Shown here one piece after another: positions 11,861 through 23,483 of a DNA stretch of 64,000 nucleotides (position 1 is the first letter of the stretch; the number at the start of each line of letters is the position of its first letter). The stretch is from Valencia hispanica (taxonomy: Eukaryota; Chordata; Actinopteri; Cyprinodontiformes; Valenciidae): the NCBI GenBank assembly GCA_963556495.2, contig OY747713.1, positions 49,566,224-49,630,223 of the forward strand, written 5' to 3'. The position numbers and the translations under genes are program-made. A model generated the notes under the pieces. That model ran no database searches and had not been told where the DNA came from. It worked only from the letters and a program-made list of their open reading frames with translations.

Positions 11861-12524
11861 TTTGTAGCCAGACATGTAACTTCGTGTTGTGTTAAAGCCT
11901 TGTATGATGTACTGCCGAGTTCCAAAAAAAAGCACAACTTAAATTAAAACTAGAAAATATTTTCTGTTTACTGTCTTTTTGTGTAAATATCTGATGTTAC
12001 AACATGAAAACATGCACCTTATATTCAGGTGTGGCATATATATATATATATAAATAAATTTCATAACTCTGTCCCAGGCTCCACTGAAATACATGACATC
12101 AGTGTTTTTGTGTCTAGATCTGATGTTGCTACAGACCTTGCAGCCCGTGAGCTGACAGAACTTATAGAAGGATCGTTCTCCCAATTCATAAACATCACTA
12201 GCCCTGAGCCTGGCGCTAAGCTTCAAGCATCCAGTTGATTAGTTTGACCACTGCTGCCACCTAGTGACTGGAGGCGTGTTTATTGTAATTCAAGCATGAA
12301 TAAAGACAAAAGTCCTCCTGCCTCTCACGCCCCCCCGATTACCTCAATGAACCCCTCCGGGGGAGCGCCCCCCTATTTGAGAAGCACTGCGCTATGGGAA
12401 GGCCTTTCCATGGCTTTAGTTGGAGCTATAAATTATGGCCTCTACTAAACACATTAGTTAACCAGTATGTTTAGTTACTCCGTGACCTATGATGATCAAT
12501 TCAGTCTCAGAGGTACCAGCAGGG
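11861..12524. other. Intron with a hAT-type right end at about 12250-12389
   Basis: TTTGAGAAGCACTG at 12376-12389, read in reverse complement, is CAGTGCTTCTCAAA, a hAT-style terminus related to the one at 40022. Its left end was not found. A short AT microsatellite lies at about 12037-12052. Confidence 0.4.
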
Positions 12525-13324
12525 TGGCCAGATGTCCCGGTTTGTGCGGAACAGTCCCGCATTTTCATCACTTTTCAAGCGTCCTGCAAATTGAGACACG
12601 GTGTACCGCCTTATTAACAGAATTTGCGAAAAACCGAGAGTCAGACATTACCGAAGTAAATTAAAATTGTCCGGCAAAAAACGTTGACCGACGTGCTTCT
12701 CCTCTAGCCTTAAAAATATATTGTGGTAAAAAAAATCAACAAAAAAAGGTGTTACATCTGTGCTTTCCCATTGATCTGTTCTCTGATTGCAAGCTCACTC
12801 CCGGCCAAAAACTGGCTCTTTGATTTTCCTCTCAGCAGCACCGGAACTTACTGCACAAAGCTCTAAAACACTACACGGCAGGGGTTGCCTGTCCTGCCAT
12901 CCAGTTATAGCTTTGCTCACCTTTGCATCCGCTCAGCTGTTGAAACTGTAGTGAAAAACAGTCAGAGCAGCTTCATGGTCTTTAGCTATGGGAAGATTAT
13001 TTAGCAAAAGAATAGGAAAAAATCTGACAGAAAGTAAGACTCCTCTGAGAGTTTGAATTAATATCGGTATTCATTATTGTGTCAGACCTGCTGTGTTTAA
13101 CCCTAAAGTGGGTTTAATTTAGTGTGTCATATTCAAAATGATTATAGATTATAGATCTCTGTGGAGGAATATTGCTTAAGCTGAGATGAGCTGCTGCTGA
13201 GATCTCGCAAGAGCTGTGCGTAAGTAATATGGCGGTAAACTGGTAAAACAAACAAACTCAGGTAAAAACAAACCATAACATTTGAGCCAAATATAGCAAA
13301 CGTTTAACAATAATAACCATTATT
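12525..13324. repeat. Unclassified repeat upstream of the L1
   Basis: It starts CAGGGTGGCCAGATGTCCCG, a hAT-like opening. Part of it (about 12765-13065, with TTGCAAGCTCACTCCCGGCC and GCACAAAGCTCTAAAACA) is repeated at 42365-42497. The sequence between it and the L1 ORF1 may include the L1 5' UTR; the boundary is not visible to me. Confidence 0.45.
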
Positions 13325-13408
13325 TTGTATTTCTCCATAAACAAACTGGACGAGGAAACCTTGCACAGCCTGGAAAGCTACTTGGACGAGTGCTTTGACA
13401 ACATTGTT

Positions 13409-14194
13409 ATGGGCAAGCCACAGAAATCCACCTCTGCTGTGCCGACAAGCACACCATCACAAAAACGCACTCGTTCTGAGGCCAGTACCTCCACCATCTC
13501 TCCAGAGAAAAGCTACAGCGATGTCCTGGACTCAATAGATAAGAAGCTCACCAGCCTAGACGCCCGACTGGGCCTGGTTGAGGTTCTCCACAAAGAGTTT
13601 CAAGCTCTAAGGGAATCCCTGGAGTTCAGCCAACAACAGGTAGCATCGCTCGCTGCAGAAAACCAAACGCTTAGGGAGAGTGTAAAGAAACTCACCGAGG
13701 GGATGACGCAGCTGTCCGGAGAACGTAAGAGGATGAAAGAAACTATCTTGGATATACAGGCCAGGGGAATGCGGGACAGTCTTGTTTTTTCCGGGATCCC
13801 AGAACAGGCTGAGGACGACGCTGAATCCACCGCCCGAGATTTTCTCCAACATCAGTTAAAGCTCCCAAGCGACACGGTAAAAAAACATCACTTTTCACCG
13901 CGTCCACCGGCTCGGAGGTAAGAAGCCCAACAACAGCCGGCCGCGACCTATTGTTGCTAAATTTGAGCATTACAAGCAAAAAGAGCAGGTCAGAGGCCAG
14001 GGCAGAGAACTGCGGGGAACGAATTACAGCGTTAACGATCAATATCCGAAGGAAATCCTGGATAGAAGGCGCGTTTTGTTCCCAATCAGGAAGAAATATA
14101 TCAGTGAAGGCACCAGAGCTACAGTAGCGGTAGATAAACTGTATGTTAATGGGCAGCTGTTCAGGGACCCCCAGCTTACTCCTTGGCTTTATTA
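13409..14194 (+). pseudogene. L1 ORF1 (RNA-binding protein), frameshifted
   Basis: ORF1 proteins of L1 elements form coiled-coil trimers that coat the element RNA. I place the start at the ATG at 13409 (MGKPQKSTSA) rather than the upstream non-ATG opening of the frame. A long heptad-rich segment (about residues 45-120, including LGLVEVLHKEFQALRESLEF) is followed by an RRM-like part (SLVFSGIPE) and then, in another frame, a C-terminal domain with RPRPIVAKFEHYKQKEQV. The switch of frame lies at a run of seven A residues at 13879-13885; a single extra A would explain it. Ends in TAG near 14194. Confidence 0.8.
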
Positions 14195-14601
14195 GTCATG
14201 TAACACTGGTCAGATAAGAGTTGTTTTATCAGTCAACTATAATCTAATGTTAGCACAGCTCTGTAAAGTTGTTTACATCACTCAATGTGGGCGGGGCCAG
14301 GGCTAAGCACTGGGATACTGGCTCTTTTTTCTTTTCTCATCTTCACATGTCTATCACCAAATGTCTTTGTCACTCGTTTTTCCTTCTTTTATCACTCACA
14401 CACACACACAGAATTTTTTCATAACATAACTATTTCTTTCTCTCTCACCCTTCACACCTTCACAACTTTCTTCTATTTTTCTCTTTCTTATATCTCGGCT
14501 TTTGGATTTTCAATCAGGCAACCCCAGGCACAAACTAATAAAACACCTGTGTTTATCTGTTTCTATGGTGATATGGACTTTACAACTTTTATCTCAAAAC
14601 T
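14195..14601 (+). other. L1 inter-ORF spacer
   Basis: This spacer between ORF1 and ORF2 contains a short CA run at about 14398-14411 and T/C-rich tracts. The open frame at 14285-14605 shows no domain and is probably incidental. Confidence 0.5.
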
Positions 14602-17600
14602 ATGACTACTCTAAGGTTTGTCACGTGGAATATTCATGGAGCTGGCACCAGAGAGAAAAGAGTTAAGATTCTTAACCAGCTTAAAAGATTGAAGGCAGAT
14701 GTTGTCTTATTACAAGAAACCCATAAATCTACCTCAGCTGCAGATGATCTTAAATCCCCTGAGTTTCCTAATGGGTTTTCTGCATGCTATAACTCCAGAC
14801 AAAGGGGAGTAGCAATATTAATAAATAAAAATTTAAATTTTACAGTAATCGATACAGTTACAGATCCAGAGGGTAGATTTATTATAGTAAAACTATCTAT
14901 ACATAACCAAAAATTATGTATTGTCAGTATATATGGTCCAAATGTTGATGACCCCTCATTCTTTCATTCCTTCTTCTCGGTGCTCCTTGAACACATAGAT
15001 TGCTCACTTCTTCTTGGGGGCGACCTCAACTTTGGTTTAAATGAAGAAATAGACAGGCTCAGCACAGCAGGGACTCAGCGCAGCTGGAAATCTATAGATA
15101 TAGTCAAACAGTACATGAGCGATTATGGACTTTGTGATGCATGGCGATCTCTTCACCCCAATGACAAAAAATATACTTTCTTCTCAAATGTCCCCCATTC
15201 ATATTCTCGACTGGATTATTTGTTAGTTAGCAGCTCACTGTTGACTGACATTTCAGACACTGAGATACACCCTATAGCTGTTGGCGATCATGCTCCTGTT
15301 TCTCTAGCTTTAGTAAATAAAACAGAAACACCTCAAAGCAAAAATTGGAGATTTAATATATCCTTACTTAAGGATAAAGAATTTATTAAATATTTTGAAA
15401 AAGAGTGGGCTTCTTATTTAGAATATAATGACCTCCCTGGTACGTCGCCATCCATTCTTTGGGAGCTGTGATTAGAGGTAAAATAATCTCATTCTCATCA
15501 AATAAAAAGAAAATGGAAAAAAAACGTATTCAGGAATTAGAAGAAACTATTAACTCATTAGAAGCTTCTCTAGATGAGGAGAGACTAGGCAAAATCCGTA
15601 AAGCAAAGCTAGAATTAAATCAAATTATTAATAAACAGATCCAGTTCTTAATTCAAAGACTTAGGATAGAAAACTTTGAACAAGGTAATAAATCAGGTAG
15701 ATTTTTGGCTAACCAGCTAAAAATTAATAAAGAAAAAACAACTATATCTGCTATTAAAGATCAGACCGGGAATACAGTATATGATCCTGGAAGAATAAAC
15801 AACACATTTAAAGAATTTTACAAGGCTTTATACTCACCAGAGATAAATCCATCGGATCATGAAATTGAACAATATTTGATAACATAACACTACTTAAATT
15901 ATCTGAAAGTCAAGCGATAGCCCTGGATTCACCACTAACAGCGGCTGAACTCCAGGAGGCCCTCCAAGGCATGCCCAATAATAAGGCTCCAGGCCCAGAT
16001 GGATTTCCAGCAGAGTTCTATAAAGAATTTGGAATATTCTGGCACCAACATTCCACAGAATGCTGCAGGAAACCAAGGAAAATGGCCGACTCCCACCAAA
16101 TATGAATTCTGCCTACATTAGTCTTCTACTAAAATCAGGTAAAGACCCTTTGTTTCCTACCAGCTATCGTCCCATATCCCTCATTAATGTTGATCTTAAA
16201 ATAATCTGCAAAGCCCTCGCAAAAAGGATAGAGAAAGTAACCCCTCTTATAATACATCCTGATCAAACTGTTTTTTTTAAAGGGAGACATTCATCCACAA
16301 ATTCGCGTAGATTAATAGATTTAATAGATTTTTCTAACTGTAAAAACATTAAAACTAATATATTATCTTTAGATGCAGAAAAAGCATTTGATAGAGTTAA
16401 CTGGAAATTCTTATTTGTAACCTTACATATATATGGCTTTGGAAATTCTTTTATAAACTGGTTGAAAATATTATACAGTTCACCAACAGCGTGTATCAGA
16501 ACAAATAACCAAACATCATCTAGGTTTTATCTTCAGAGAGGTACCAGGCAGGGATGTCCTCTCTCTCCCTCCCTGTTCGCTATTTTTATTGAACCACTAG
16601 CTGCAGCGATCAGGCAAACTCACAATATTAAAGGCATAAAATGCAATAACATAGAACATAAAATCAATCTTCATGCAGATGATGTATTACTTTTTCTCCA
16701 GCATTCACAAACCTCTTTCTCTCAGGTAATCGGGTTAATAAACTCTTACTCAAATGTTTCAGATTATTCTATAAATTGGTTAAAATCTACAGTTCTTCCA
16801 ATCAATTGTTCTGTCCAGAATCCAACTAATACACAACTGCAGTCAGGGAATATTACCTATTTAGGTATCAATGTCTCACCAAGACTGGCAGATTTAATAA
16901 TGCTAAACTACATCCCACTTTTAAAAAAAGTGGAAGATGATCTTGCTAGATGGAAATCCCTACCCATATCACTTATGGGAAGGGTTGCTTCAATAAAAAT
17001 GATGGTTTTTCCCAGAATCAACTTCTTATTCTCAATGATCCCAAGTAATCCATCACTAGATTGGTTTAGATCTCTGGACTCATCTATCTCTAAATTTCTT
17101 TGGAAAGATAAACCCCCACGTATCAGCTTAAAAACACTGCAGAAGACCAAAGAAAAAGGAGGTCTAGATCTACCAAACTTCCATCATTATTTCTTAGCCA
17201 ACAGGCTCCAATACATCTCAAGATGGTTAAAACATAGCTACCTAGATGAGTCATGGATAGACGTAGAACAGACACTATGTAATAAGATAAAACTTTCAGA
17301 CCTACCATTTATTAGCTCAAATATAAAACAATATGAATGTTTTAAAAGCATAAATATCAGCTCCTCTCTGACAGCATGGTGGGAGTTTCTAAAAATGACA
17401 GAGTCCACAATAATCCCATGCAGACGTACACCAATCTGGAATAACCCCGACATCTTGCAAAAAAAATGTATGATAAGTTTCCCAGTCTGGAGGTGCAATG
17501 GAATTGAATACCTGGAACATATATTTGAAGGAACAGACTTAATCCCATTTAATACATTAATTACACAATATGGAATTGATAAAAACAAATTCTTAGAATA

Positions 17601-18195
17601 TCAACAAATTAAATCTATTATTAAAGGTGAATTTAGGCTCAATACAGCTGAATTACAAATTCCAGCAAGAGTTTTAGATTTTCTTAATCTCAACCCCCCC
17701 AAATTGCTGTCTAAAATATACAAAACTTTATCTACATTAGATGAATCAATAGCCATCCCTATTTCAAAATGGGAGGTGGATTTATCAGCCAGCTTTGACC
17801 AAAACGTCTGGTCTCAGATATGTTTAAGAACCTTTAAAATAACAAAAAATCATAATTTGCAACTAATACAATACAAAATCCTTCATAGAGTACACTATAC
17901 ATGTCAACGAATGTTTACGATGGGTTTTACATCGTCTAATACCTGCTTACAATGCACAAGCAATATACCAGATACTTATGTTCATGCGCTTTGGTTCTGT
18001 CCACCTGTTAAGAAATTTTGGTGCCAGATATGTGAGGACTTATCAAAGTGTCTGAAATGTAACATCCCACCATCTCCCTCAATTTGCCTGTTAGGAAATT
18101 TAAATGATGTCACCATGGACACAAAGTTGGTTCTAATGGTTCACATTGCCTTATGCATCGCTAAGAAAACTATCCTCCTGAACTGGAAAAATTAA
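14602..18195 (+). pseudogene. L1 ORF2 (endonuclease plus reverse transcriptase), frameshifted
   Basis: ORF2 nicks target DNA and copies element RNA at the nick. The endonuclease (14602-15471) shows WNIHG, LLQETH, YGPN, GDLNF, RLDYLLV and GDHAPV in order. A linker continues in other frames (15459-15887, then about 15885-16050 with APGPDGFPAEFY). The main RT frame is 16060-18195, with SYRPISLINVDLKI, LDAEKAFDRVNW, RGTRQGCPLSPSLF and HADDVLLFL; the two catalytic aspartates are kept but the preceding aromatic is His. A C-terminal zinc knuckle (CLQC, then H and C in VHALWFC) ends the protein. At least three frame changes separate these parts, so no full protein can be made. Confidence 0.85.
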
Positions 18196-19896
18196 AAAGC
18201 TCTTAATATTAATCAGTATAGAAATCTCTTGTTGGACCATATTGGTCTTGAGACGGGGCTCGGGGGCGCCGCGCCCCCTAGCTGTGGTCCTGGCTGGGGG
18301 TCGGCCGGCGTGGGGTCTCTGTTGGCAGTGGGGGTCGTGGCCGGCCAACGGCCGGCATGTGCAGCCGCCTCTCTCTATTTCTCTGGGCTGATTGTCATCG
18401 CCAGTCCCTGTATGGCGTCTCGCCTTGTTTGCTGGTTGGGGTGCCTGGCTGCTGGTCGCGGCGGCTGGGTGGCGTTTCTGGGCCGGAACAGTCCTTTTTT
18501 GCACTGGACTTGGCTCCTCGGTCTTGGTCCTTGTGTGGGGCGCTGGGGTTGGGCATTTGGCCGGGATCGGTCGGACTTGCGGGTGGACTGGCCGGGTGGT
18601 GGGCGTGCAGGGCAGGTGGGTGGGGCGCTGGGTTTGGTCTCCTGCCAGGCCGTTGAGCAACAGTGGTCGCTCCACAAAGAATGAGGCTGGTGGATGTCGG
18701 CCTGGTGGGTCGGCCGCCCGGCTCATTGGTTTGCTCCTGGTCTGGGCAGGTACGTCGACGTGGTTCGGGCTACGGGGGCCTCCGGTGTGCGGGTGGCGCT
18801 GGGGGCCTCCTTTGCTGGCGGGGAGGCTGCTGCTGTGTAGCAACAGGTGCTCTCCCCCTACGAGGGCACTTGGACGGGGGGGGAGGGGTGTGCGGGAGGG
18901 GGAGGGGGGGGGGAGGTTGGTTGAACTCAACCTGGGTGTCTAGTGTCTTTTGTGTTTTGAGAGTAGAGCGAATGTCAGGGTGGGTTTAGTTCCCCTTCTG
19001 GGATGGGGCTCGGGGGACTGCCTTGGGGTCCGTGGGGCTTTGTGGTGCTGTGGCCGTGGACCCCGGGTCGGACCATGCCATATTCTCCCTCCCCTGGTGG
19101 ATCCCGGTGAACAGCGGTGCCTATTGGGGTCAGTGGGGGAGCTGGCTCCCTGGGAAGACATTTTGTCTCCCAGTCCCTCCCTCCCCATCCCTGGACACCT
19201 CTGTCCACCCGCTCCATCACTTTACCACTCATATAGGGTCTTGGGGCATGGGCACATCACTGGGGTGCGAGGAGGGAAGCCCCTCCTCGCACCCCAGCTG
19301 TCCCGTGGTGTCCTGGGTCCCAATTTTAATATACAACCTAGATGTGGGGTCTCTGGTGTTTAAGGATATATTCTTGGGCTGAGGTTATCATTACTAGAGC
19401 TTGATTAATCGGTACCATGAGTTTTTCTGTGACATTGTTGTTGTATTTTTATATCTATTTTTGTGTGATGTGGTTGTGTAATTCTTAATTCACAATGTTT
19501 GGTTGGTTTTGTCGATGTTCCTTTTTCGTGTTTTGTTTTGTTTTTCCCCCTCTCTCTGCCGTCCTGTGGGTATTGAGGCAGACTTCAATGTCTTCCTGTG
19601 TTTTCTTTGTTCCCCTTCCTCTCTTGTATTTTCAACTCACCCTCTCTCATGACATTTTGTTTCCTACCTCTCTTCTTCATCTTCCTTCTTTCTTCTACTT
19701 AATTTTCCGTCTCCATGTCCATAACATCAGGAAATAAAAACCCCAACAATTCATAATAAAGATTTTTCACACATAAATCAAGTGGAGTACTATAGCAAAA
19801 GCTGTACTGCTCCGCTTGTGAAAGTAAATCTATTGGGCTTCTACTTGGTACTCAGACACCAATTCTGAGCTCCACACATCCAAACAGGACACGTTT
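18196..19896 (+). other. L1 3' UTR, G-rich
   Basis: Strongly strand-biased, G-rich sequence follows the ORF2 stop. It holds long G runs at about 18877-18916, a perfect 17-bp hairpin at 19260-19297 and a T/C-rich stretch (19500-19720) before AATAAAAACC and AATAAAGATT, possible polyadenylation signals. The long open frames on both strands (18151-18943) follow from composition and are not genes. Confidence 0.75.
19260..19297. other. Perfect 17-bp hairpin in the L1 3' UTR
   Basis: CTGGGGTGCGAGGAGGG at 19260-19276 pairs without mismatch with 19281-19297 across a four-base AAGC loop. As it is within a LINE 3' UTR it could be an RNA structure used by the element; that function is inference. Confidence 0.7.
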
Positions 19897-19919
19897 AAAA
19901 AAAAACAAAAAAAACAAAA
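19897..19919 (+). other. L1 A-rich tail
   Basis: A run of A broken only by C (AAAAAAAAACAAAAAAAACA) directly follows the conserved 3' terminal block ending CAGGACACG. This is typical of L1 insertions. Confidence 0.7.
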
Positions 19920-20571
19920 TGATTATAGGTAATAATGCTTGAATAATAATGTTTATATAAGATTGAAAAAAACTTTAAGACTGCTTAGCAGGGGTGTATC
20001 CAGGAAGTTTTTTAAGAGGGCTTAACGGGGGCCAGTGATGATCTGGATGTGTCATGCCAAAATAAAAGCAGGGCTATAATAAAAAGGCGGCAGGGCCTAG
20101 ACTGAGTGACAGACAGCAGACATAAACATAAAGGTCAGAGATTAAGGTAAACACAAATTCATAAAAGGCTATTTCTCTTTCTTAATTTATTATTCGTTAA
20201 AAATATTATTTACATAAGAAGTGATAATTTAGCGATCTTCATAAATTCAGAACAGAAGCAGCAGCTGCAGAAACCAGGGCAGGATTGAAATCCCAGACTA
20301 ATTAACTCATTTAACATTTTGGCTAATTTATTGACCAAATAATAATTCACTGAAGCTCTAGAATGTAATAAATTGTTTAAATCTGCTTTTAAAGTGAATT
20401 ATTTAGAGCTAGGAGAAGAAATCTGAGGACCTACATGTTCGGTAAGAAACACATTACCCATGTAAGAAAATACATACTTTCATATAGCCACTATTAAATT
20501 TAAACTGATCTGCAAGATGCGAGTGCGTTATGAAGGAGGAGCAGCCTCCGATCTCTCTGCTTATTCTCTCT
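19920..20571. other. Intron with a possible hAT terminus at 19989
   Basis: CAGGGGTGTATCCAGGAAG at about 19989 resembles hAT ends of the CAGTGGCGTA type, but no partner was found. The rest, up to the LINE at about 20572, is unassigned. Confidence 0.35.
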
Positions 20572-20579
20572 TCCTATTT

Positions 20580-21405
20580 TCTTAATAGACTCTACTCCTC
20601 CAAATTACAATTTTGTATGTAAGAGCAGGAAACACAGACGAGGTAGAGGTGTAGCCACAATTTTTCACAACCTCAATGAACTTCAATAAGGTGTCCCTGA
20701 GCACATTTGAATCTGTTGAATACCTAGCCACCAAGATAAATGAGCCTAACAAAGCTCTATTTCTAAATTTATATAGACCTCCAAAACTTAACTCTAACTT
20801 CATTAATGATTTCAGCAACCTTCTTTACGTAATATCTATCGATTATGACCAATTAATCATTGTGGGGGATTTCAAAATTCATACGGACAATCCCCAGGAT
20901 GGACTAGCAAAAACATTAGGTGAAACTCTTCATAACTTCGGCCTGACCCACCATGTCAAACAACCAACACACAATAGAGGACACACTCTGGACTTAATTA
21001 TCTGCAAAGGTTTAAATAAATCTGACATCTCTGTAATTGATATTGCATCATCTGGCCATTTCTGTATTTTCTTTGCAAGTACCATCTCTGCTGAAATATC
21101 CAGCCACAGTGAGACAACTGTAAAAAAGCGTTTTCTAGGGGACAGTTCAGTTGAAACCTTTAAAAGTATTTAACCTTCCACCACATCCCCCTCATCTCCC
21201 AACTCCAACTCCGTAAATAAGATGGTATAAAATTTCCTCGCAAAAATCTCAGACATAATTGATTCCATTGCTCAAACTAAAGTGAAAGTAGTCGTAGGTA
21301 GAAAGAAGTCTCCGTGGCCAAGCAATCCACTGGTACGTAGTGAAAAAAGGGAGTGTCGACGAGCTGAGAGAAAATGGCGGAAAACTCGACTCCAGGTTCA
21401 CTGTG
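20580..21405 (+). pseudogene. L2-type LINE endonuclease and linker fragment
   Basis: The endonuclease half of LINE ORF2 (apurinic-type nuclease that nicks the target). The open part 20676-21173 includes ALFLNLYRPPK, LIIVGDFKIHTDNPQDG, THHVKQPTHNRGHTLDLIIC and a decayed DH block (ASSGHFC, where functional copies have SDHYC). The conserved N-terminal metal-binding region is missing. The linker that follows (KRECRRAERKWRKTRLQVHC) stops where the LTR element enters at 21406. Confidence 0.8.
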
Positions 21406-21686
21406 TGTCATGTTTTGGAGAGAGGACCCAGGCGCAGAGAGATGTTCGGCATTCGAAAAACTAATATTTAATAATAATAAACCCTGGGAGCACAGAGACA
21501 AGGACAGCACGTGAACAAGATGGCGCAAGTTGACCACCAGGGAGGGAAGGCGATTTCAAGGATCTGACAGAGACATGAAAACACAGAGGGACATAAATAC
21601 ACAGGGAAGGAAAATAGGGAGACAAGGAACAGCTGGGGACAATTAAGGGCACAGGGACAGACAAAGATAGACATCACATTGTGATA

Positions 21687-22247
21687 TTACCCCCCCTTAA
21701 AGGTGTGCCAACTGGTGTACCAAAAATAAAATAAAAACAGAGTCCAAAACAGAGTCCACCTATGACGAGGCGTTGTGGACACTGAGTGAGGCGCCAGGAC
21801 CAGAGCTTGGAAGCGATGCGGTGCCAGGACCAGAGCCGTGATGTGAGGCGCGTCTGCCAGGACACCCTCGGTGGAGTCAGGAGCCCGAGGCTTGTCTGTC
21901 AGGACACCCCCTGCGGAGACAGGAGTCAGAGGCCTACCCGTCCGGACACCCCCTGCGGAGACTGGAACCAGAGGCGTGTCCTTCTGGACATCCCCTGTGG
22001 AGACTGGAACCAGAGGCATGTCCGCTTGGACACCCCCTGCAGAGACAGGAACCGGAGCTGCAGGAGTGTAGCATCTCCTCCGGAGAGACTCAAAGTATGC
22101 CTCATAGATACCTCCCATCATGCTGAGGTTTTCCCCAAATTGGCGGAGGAGCAGGACAAACTCCTTCTCGGTCACCGAGGTCCAAAAAGCTACGGAGTCC
22201 CGAGGAGGAGCAGAGGATGGGGCTTGAGGCTTGCCCGGAGCCGGCAC
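21687..22247 (-). CDS. Repeat-bearing ORF of the short LTR element
   Basis: The 186-residue frame begins MPAPGKPQAPSSAPPR. Residues about 20-60 include FVLLLRQFGENLSMMGGIYE, possibly a helical gag-like segment. Then come about five tandem units of 16 residues (48 bp) of the type VPVSAGGVQTDMPL, and finally a hydrophobic tail read through the polypurine tract region. It matches no protein I know. The upstream in-frame region may also be coding, since the element decayed. Whether the peptide is made is unknown. Confidence 0.45.
   Translation of the reverse strand: MPAPGKPQAPSSAPPRDSVAFWTSVTEKEFVLLLRQFGENLSMMGGIYEAYFESLRRRCYTPAAPVPVSAGGVQADMPLVPVSTGDVQKDTPLVPVSAGGVRTGRPLTPVSAGGVLTDKPRAPDSTEGVLADAPHITALVLAPHRFQALVLAPHSVSTTPRHRWTLFWTLFLFYFWYTSWHTFKGG
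21860..22065 (-). repeat. 48-bp minisatellite, about five units
   Basis: Units share GGACACCCCCTGCGGAGAC on the plus strand and keep the frame of the minus-strand ORF. It lies wholly inside the LTR element at 21406-22886. Confidence 0.75.
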
Positions 22248-23143
22248 CGGGGATAGGTCACACTGGCTAAGGACAGGAGGCGCACCCTGGAAATACTGGC
22301 AGGGGCAGACGGCGTGGGACTCCTCTGCAATCGGTAGATCGCGGCGGGGAGAGTCGTATGTTTGAAGACCGCTGGGAGGAGATAGATCGGGCCCTCCTGG
22401 AACGATGTAGGAGCAGCCTGACAGCGGCGGCGGGGGTACCTTGAGCTGGAGTGCGGCTAGAGCTCACCATTCCGTGGGCCAGCTCCAAAAGGGCAAATCA
22501 CCAGGTGGTTGCCCCCAAACGGTGAGTCCACCGCTGCTTATCTGCTGCTCCACTTCCACAGAGCGAGCCTTCTCTGTCTCTGTCTACTCTTTTCTGTCAT
22601 GTTTTGGAGAGAGGACCTAGGCGCAGAGATACTTCGGGCGTTCGAAAAACTCATATTTAATGATAATTGGTTAATGCTCAGGGAGCACAGAGACAAGGAC
22701 AGGGCGTGAACACGATGGCGCACGACGACCACCAGGGATGGAAGACGTGGAAATGACGACAATCCAACAAAGACGTGAAAACACAGAGGGACATATATAC
22801 ACAGAGAAGGTAATTAGGGAGACAAGGAAAGGCTGGAAACAATTAAGGGCACAGGGACGGACAAAGACAAATTTCACATTGTGACACTGTGAGCTCTACA
22901 AAGAGAGACTGAACAGATATCAGTTAACTTTAAAATATGCTAGGGAATCTTTCTTCTCTGAAATCATTAACAGAAACATTAATACTGCACGGACTCTGTT
23001 TGCAACAGTGATCTAATCTCCAATGACAGTAGACCCTGAATGAACCAGAGGCCTACAATGAATTTGCCAGCTTTTTCACTGAAGAGATTCTAACAATTAG
23101 ACAGTCGGTCTGTACTAGAGCTGAAGATCTTTGCCCGAACCCG

Positions 23144-23177
23144 TCGGGCCGGGCCGGGCCGGGCCGGGCCGGGCCGG
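23144..23177. repeat. GGGCC microsatellite
   Basis: About six tandem GGGCC units near the left end of the hAT element. G-rich runs of this kind can form quadruplexes. Confidence 0.8.
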
Positions 23178-23483
23178 GTTCAGACTTAATTTCTATCATT
23201 GTCATCGGGCTCGGGCCGGGCTCGGGTTTTAGCGTTCAGCCGATCATCTCATTAGCGTGAACAAGATGCAAAATGGATGCTGAGGAGGTGAAACTGAGGT
23301 TAGCCGCTGGTGAATATGGGTTTTTGTTTGCAAATTATTTAATCTGATAATAAGTAGGATTTCAGTTTCTTTATGTTCATGTTTAAAGAGGGCAGGCTTG
23401 TCCAATAGCCTTTATTTTAGAATTCATGCATGTGAGATAGCCTAATTGATGGTACTCATTTTATTTCATAAAGCTGCAGACTT

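Larger units (their letters stand above)
13325..19919 (+). mobile_element. L1-type LINE, near full length but inactive
   Basis: The element has L1 architecture: ORF1 with coiled coil and C-terminal domain (13409-14194), ORF2 with AP endonuclease and reverse transcriptase (14602-18195), a long G-rich 3' UTR (18196-19896), and an A-rich tail at 19897-19919. The true 5' end is not defined. A truncated copy of the 3' UTR on the opposite strand at 41425-41881 confirms the 3' boundary. Frameshifts in both ORFs make it a dead copy. Confidence 0.85.
21406..22886 (-). mobile_element. Short nonautonomous LTR retrotransposon with 5-bp target duplication
   Basis: Direct repeats at 21406-21686 and 22595-22886 begin TGTCATGTTTTGGAGAGAGG and end TGATA/TGACA. 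CTGTG at 21401-21405 and 22887-22891 is the target duplication. The coding strand is minus: the polypurine tract reads AAGGGGGGGTAA next to the left repeat (which is the 3' LTR), and TATATA in the LTR is a plausible promoter. The LTRs differ at many sites, so the insertion is not recent. It inserted into an L2 linker. No pol gene is present. Confidence 0.85.

Noticed and set aside
18151..18943. Several long overlapping open frames on both strands, up to 259 codons
   Set aside because: They lie in the G-rich L1 3' UTR where stop codons are rare by composition. They are low-complexity, have no domain, and overlap each other in opposite directions.
21860..22065. A CRISPR-like array, because of regularly spaced repeats
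   Set aside because: The units are contiguous 48-bp coding repeats in a vertebrate LTR element, with no unique spacers.
22560..22600. A self-priming site for the third LTR element
   Set aside because: The sequence after its 5' LTR (GAAAAGAGTAGACAG) has no complement near the TATA motif in its LTR; neither does it match a TGG-type tRNA site.
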